Origin: an uncultured Bacilli bacterium
GTDB taxonomy: Bacteria; Bacillota_I; Bacilli_A; RF39; UBA660
Direction: 5' to 3'
Length of the DNA: 52,759 nt
NCBI GenBank assembly: GCA_934179675.1
Contig: CAKPQS010000005.1
Span: forward strand, 1-52,759
Shown here: positions 49,733 through 52,759 of the stretch, in pieces
How positions within the stretch are numbered: position 1 is the first letter of the stretch
Layout of the letters: each line of letters starts with the position of its first letter
The notes under the pieces: generated by a model
Database searches by the model: none
Seen by the model: only the letters and a program-made list of their open reading frames with translations
What the model was told of the DNA's origin: nothing
Made by a program: the position numbers and the translations under genes

Positions 49733-52282
49733 TTATTTTACATCATACCAATTATCAGCATATTCAATATCAACCTTTAAAGGAACCTCTAATTTACATG
49801 CATTTTCCATTAAATCACTAACTATTTTCTTAACAATCTCAATTTCTTCATTTGGTACATCAAATATAAGTTCATCATGTACTTGAATAATCATTTTTGT
49901 TTTTAAATTTCTTTTAATAAATTCTTTATCAATATCAATCATAGCCTTTTTAATAATATCAGCACTAGTACCTTGAATTGGTGTATTAAGTGCGATTCTC
50001 TCACCCTGCATTCTAATCATATAATTAGTATTTTTAAGTTCATCAATTGTTCTTATACGCCCAAATAAAGTCTTAACATAACCATTATTATAAGCTTCCC
50101 TTTTAATATTTTCCATATATTCCTTAACACCAGGATAAGTATTTAAATAGTTATCAATAAATACTTTTGCTTCTTTAGGTTTAATACCAACATTTTCTGA
50201 TAAACCATAACCACTAATACCATATATAATTCCAAAATTAACTGCTTTCGCTATTCTTCTCATATCTTTAGTAACATCACTAATATCAACATTAAAAATA
50301 TCAGCTGCCGTTTTTGTATGAATATCAATACCATTTTTAAAAGCTTCAATCATTGAATCAATAGATGCAATTGAACTAAGTATTCGAAGTTCAATTTGTG
50401 AATAATCACTACTTAATATAACAGAATTAGAAGAAGGTAAAAAAGCTTTCCTAATCATTTTACCATATTCATACCTTACCGGAATATTTTGAATATTAGG
50501 TTCAAGGGATGATAATCGACCAGTTCTAGCCGTAACCTGACTATAAATTGTATGTATTTTACCATCAGATGAAATTGAATTAATTAATCCTTCAATATAA
50601 GTTGAATACAATTTCGTAAGCATACGATATTCTATTATTTCATCAATAACAGGATGTGTACCTTTTAATTTTGTCAAAACATCATTAGCAGTGGAATAAC
50701 CACTTTGATTTTTTTTACCATGAGTTAAACCTAATTCATCAAACAAAACTTCACCTAATTGTTTTGGCGAATTAATATTAAATTCATGACCAACTAAATT
50801 ATAAATATTTAGTGCCACTAAATTAATTTTATCATTAATTTCTTTACCCATATTTTCTAAAATACTACTACTTACATAAATGCCATTATATTCCATTTTA
50901 CCAAGAACAATAGTAAGTGGCAATTCTATATTTTCATATAAATCAATTAGCTTCTTTTCATTTAATTCATTTAAAAATTTAGATTTCGTTTCATATAAAA
51001 ATTTAGCTTTCAAACAAGCAAATTTAGGTATATCTTCTTCATTTTTATATAATTCATTTATTAAAGGTATATTATATCCCATATTATTCGCACTTACAGC
51101 AACATCATCTTTAGTATTATATTCAAGTAAATAAGAAGCAAGCATTGTATCAAATGGTAATTTTGTAAATTCGATATTTTTATTTTTTAAAGAAACATAT
51201 AATCTTTTTAAATTATAAGTAACATCTATTTTATTTAATAATTCATTATTTTTAATTAAATTATCAAAACTCATATAGTAACCATTTGAACCATCGTATA
51301 TACCTACCCCAATCGGTTTAGCTTTAAAATAATTAAAATCTTTACATTCTAAATACAAAGAAATATTATCAGAATTTATAAGTGAAATATTATCTATTAT
51401 TTGATAATTAAATACATCATCTTTTTGATTAGTTTTTTTTAAAAACGAATAAAACTCTAATTCACTATATAATTTATTTAATTCTTCAACATTAGGCCCA
51501 TCATAATATGTATCTTCTAATTTTATATCTAAAGGAACCTCTTTATAAATAGTAGCAAGTTCATAGGAAAAATAAGCATTTTTTTTATCGTTTTCTAATT
51601 TTTCTTTAGTTTTTCCTTTTATTTTATCAATATTATTATATATTCCATCTAAAGTTTTATACTCTTGCAATAATTTTAAAGCACCCTTTTCACCAATACC
51701 CTTAACACCAGGTATATTATCCGAACTATCACCCATTAGAGCTTTTAAATCAATTATATTAATAGGTTTTATACCATAATCGCTTTCAAATGTTTCTTCA
51801 TTATATCTAATTGAATCACCAGATTTCAATAATTTAACATCAACATCTTCATTTATTAACTGCAACAAATCTTTGTCACTACTTATAATAGTACCTTTTA
51901 TATTTTCATTATCACAATAGGTAGAAAATGTTCCAATTATATCATCAGCCTCATAATTATCTATATCATACCATTTTAAACCCATTGCTGATATTACCTC
52001 TTTAGCAACAGGAAACTGTTTCTTTAATTCATCAGGTGTTTCAATTCTACCACCTTTATAATCGGTATATTTTTCATGTCTAAAAGTTTTACCACGATCA
52101 AATGCAACAATTACATAATTTGGTTTTTCCTCATCTAGTATTTTATTAATCATATTTACTAATCCATATATAGCATTAGTAGGAAAATTTTTAGAATTTT
52201 TCATAAAATTACCACTATAAGCTGTAGCATAGTAAGATCTAAATAATAAATTGTTCCCATCAATCATTATTAAATGTTTCAT
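49733..52282 (-). CDS. polA: DNA polymerase I
   Basis: Protein of 849 residues for repair and Okazaki-fragment processing. The 5'-nuclease domain (residues 1-290) has LIMIDGNNLLFRSYYATAYS and YEADDIIGTFSTYC. The middle 3'-exonuclease-like domain lacks the DxE motif (it reads LYLECKDF), so proofreading should be lost, as in Bacillus. The polymerase domain has motif A SSDYSQIELRILSSIA, motif B RRIAKAVNFGIIYGISGYG and motif C IIQVHDELIFDVPNEE. I choose ATG 52282, nine bases after AGGAG; the ATG at 52291 directly abuts it. An extended -10 (TGG then TAAAAT, 52307-52302) is the likely promoter. Confidence 0.95.
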   Translation of the reverse strand: MKHLIMIDGNNLLFRSYYATAYSGNFMKNSKNFPTNAIYGLVNMINKILDEEKPNYVIVAFDRGKTFRHEKYTDYKGGRIETPDELKKQFPVAKEVISAMGLKWYDIDNYEADDIIGTFSTYCDNENIKGTIISSDKDLLQLINEDVDVKLLKSGDSIRYNEETFESDYGIKPINIIDLKALMGDSSDNIPGVKGIGEKGALKLLQEYKTLDGIYNNIDKIKGKTKEKLENDKKNAYFSYELATIYKEVPLDIKLEDTYYDGPNVEELNKLYSELEFYSFLKKTNQKDDVFNYQIIDNISLINSDNISLYLECKDFNYFKAKPIGVGIYDGSNGYYMSFDNLIKNNELLNKIDVTYNLKRLYVSLKNKNIEFTKLPFDTMLASYLLEYNTKDDVAVSANNMGYNIPLINELYKNEEDIPKFACLKAKFLYETKSKFLNELNEKKLIDLYENIELPLTIVLGKMEYNGIYVSSSILENMGKEINDKINLVALNIYNLVGHEFNINSPKQLGEVLFDELGLTHGKKNQSGYSTANDVLTKLKGTHPVIDEIIEYRMLTKLYSTYIEGLINSISSDGKIHTIYSQVTARTGRLSSLEPNIQNIPVRYEYGKMIRKAFLPSSNSVILSSDYSQIELRILSSIASIDSMIEAFKNGIDIHTKTAADIFNVDISDVTKDMRRIAKAVNFGIIYGISGYGLSENVGIKPKEAKVFIDNYLNTYPGVKEYMENIKREAYNNGYVKTLFGRIRTIDELKNTNYMIRMQGERIALNTPIQGTSADIIKKAMIDIDKEFIKRNLKTKMIIQVHDELIFDVPNEEIEIVKKIVSDLMENACKLEVPLKVDIEYADNWYDVK

Positions 52283-52330
52283 TTCCCTCATCTCCTCTTA
52301 TATTTTACCATATTTTTCTATATTTTACTA

Positions 52331-52359
52331 TTGTACTTTCAATTTTTAAATGTTATAAT
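52331..52359 (+). promoter_or_regulatory. Promoter of the small membrane protein gene
   Basis: TATAAT (52354-52359) with TGT before it (extended -10); TTGTAC at 52331-52336, 17-bp spacer, is a weak -35. It is divergent from polA. Confidence 0.6.
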
Positions 52360-52380
52360 TTACTTAAGGATGTGATTATT

Positions 52381-52656
52381 TTGAAAGTAGTAAAAAAAAT
52401 TGTTTCTATTTTATTTACATTAATATTAATTGCATGGATAGGATTAATAGTTTTTGATTTTATCAGATGTGGTCAAAAAAGTAATGATGGTCAAACACAA
52501 AAACCACTTATTGTCATAAAAGAAACTAAATATGATTTTGATGATGGAACAGCAATCGAATATATGAGTTTAGGATATAAATATATCGAATATAATAGAA
52601 ATTCTTTAAAAGCTTATGAATTTGGACCATTTTGGTTAAAAGTAAGAACTCAATAA
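52381..52656 (+). CDS. Small membrane-anchored protein of unknown function
   Basis: Protein of 91 residues: a membrane segment (IVSILFTLILIAWIGLIVFD) followed by about 60 residues outside or inside with TKYDFDDGTAIEYMSLGYKY and IEYNRNSLKAYEFGPFWLKV. No lipobox is in the right place, although a Cys follows the membrane segment. Family not recognised. TTG 52381 is chosen since GTGAT lies a few bases upstream; a GTG at 52372 sits too near AAGGA. It is divergent from polA. Confidence 0.65.
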   Translation: MKVVKKIVSILFTLILIAWIGLIVFDFIRCGQKSNDGQTQKPLIVIKETKYDFDDGTAIEYMSLGYKYIEYNRNSLKAYEFGPFWLKVRTQ

Positions 52657-52688
52657 TTATTATAATTTAAAAGAAAGTCTAATTGAAG

Positions 52689-52759
52689 TGATATGATAAA
52701 AGTAGACAATGTCAAAAAGACAATCAGTCTACTTTTTTGATACAATAAAATAAAGGAAG
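52689..52759 (+). mobile_element. Left end of an IS3-family insertion sequence (partial)
   Basis: The sequence opens TGATATGATAAAAGTAGAC and contains a two-tier hairpin: AAAAGTAGAC (52698-52707) with GTCTACTTTT (52727-52736), and TGTC/GACA inside. Positions 52695-52715 are the inverted match (18 of 21) of the right end of the IS wreck at 15865-15885. TACAAT and AAAGGAAG at the window edge look like the promoter and ribosome-binding site of orfA just outside. The hairpin would also end transcription of the upstream small gene. Confidence 0.5.

Noticed and set aside
1..52759. CRISPR array, complete prophage or integrative element
   Set aside because: No regularly spaced direct repeats, integrase, terminase or structural phage genes were seen. 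Only the ORF6N remnant and IS remnants are mobile-type.

Overview
The window is 52.8 kb of very AT-rich DNA (roughly a quarter G+C by eye) with Gram-positive (Firmicutes/Bacilli-type) gene content: purine-rich Shine-Dalgarno sequences (AGGAGG, GGTGAT), many ATGA stop/start overlaps, single-chain GlyRS with a T-box leader, MurT/GatD, PrkC/Stp, YmfF/YmfH, DgkA/YbeY and YqfC/YqfD. TGA is used as a stop (for example in the ATGA junctions of the rpe-rsgA-prkC run) and Trp is TGG, so this is the standard bacterial code and not a Mycoplasma-type code. GerE, GerM, YqfC and YqfD point to a spore-forming lineage or a recent descendant of one. I infer an AT-rich, probably gut-associated Bacilli relative (Erysipelotrichia/RF39-like), but the sequence does not fix the genus. 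Nearly all genes lie on the minus strand.

Layout. 1-4.7 kb: truncated membrane sensor kinase, AMP-forming acyl-CoA synthetase-like enzyme, then acetate kinase followed by a small protein with an ADP-ribosyltransferase-like motif pattern. 4.7-9.5 kb: LemA-like protein with a long coiled coil, tRNA-Arg(CCT), HD phosphohydrolase, rpsU-yqeY, and glyS behind a T-box leader that looks exceptionally short. 9.5-15.1 kb: solitary IS-like end, tRNA-Arg(TCT), gerM, gerE, LtaS-like enzyme, FtsK/SpoIIIE. 15.1-16.1 kb: wreck of an IS3-family insertion sequence. 16-22.3 kb: large surface protein, uvrC, bactofilin-like membrane protein, and on the plus strand yigZ-rnhC. 22.3-27.3 kb: classical rlmN-stp-prkC-rsgA-rpe operon. 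27.3-27.7 kb: broken ORF6N-domain gene with a large palindrome. 27.7-38.4 kb: a surface-polysaccharide operon transcribed from an LCP ligase gene through three glycosyltransferases, a Wzy-type polymerase, a decayed glycosyltransferase, a TupA-like ATP-grasp protein, a Wzx flippase, a UDP-glucuronate epimerase and UDP-glucose dehydrogenase. 38.4-45.8 kb: secG, ymfF-ymfH, deoD, ZIP-like protein, and the yqfC-yqfD-vanZ-ybeY-dgkA cluster. 45.9-48 kb: murT-gatD on the plus strand. 48-52.7 kb: small genes, tandem-HTH regulator, rpmG-efp, polA, a small membrane protein, and what looks like the left end of an IS3-family element at the window edge.

How the genes work together: UDP-glucose dehydrogenase and the epimerase would supply UDP-GlcA/UDP-GalA to the glycosyltransferases; Wzx flips and Wzy polymerises the repeat unit; the LCP enzyme attaches the polymer to the wall. 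PrkC/Stp, MurT/GatD, DgkA and FtsK cover wall sensing, lipid II modification, lipid-carrier recycling and division or sporulation. The points most worth a second look are the ultra-short glycyl T-box with its terminator arm in stem III, a GatD that has lost both its catalytic Cys and His beside a MurT with an altered P-loop, the ART-like gene downstream of ackA, a ZIP-family protein without metal ligands, and the matching IS3 ends.
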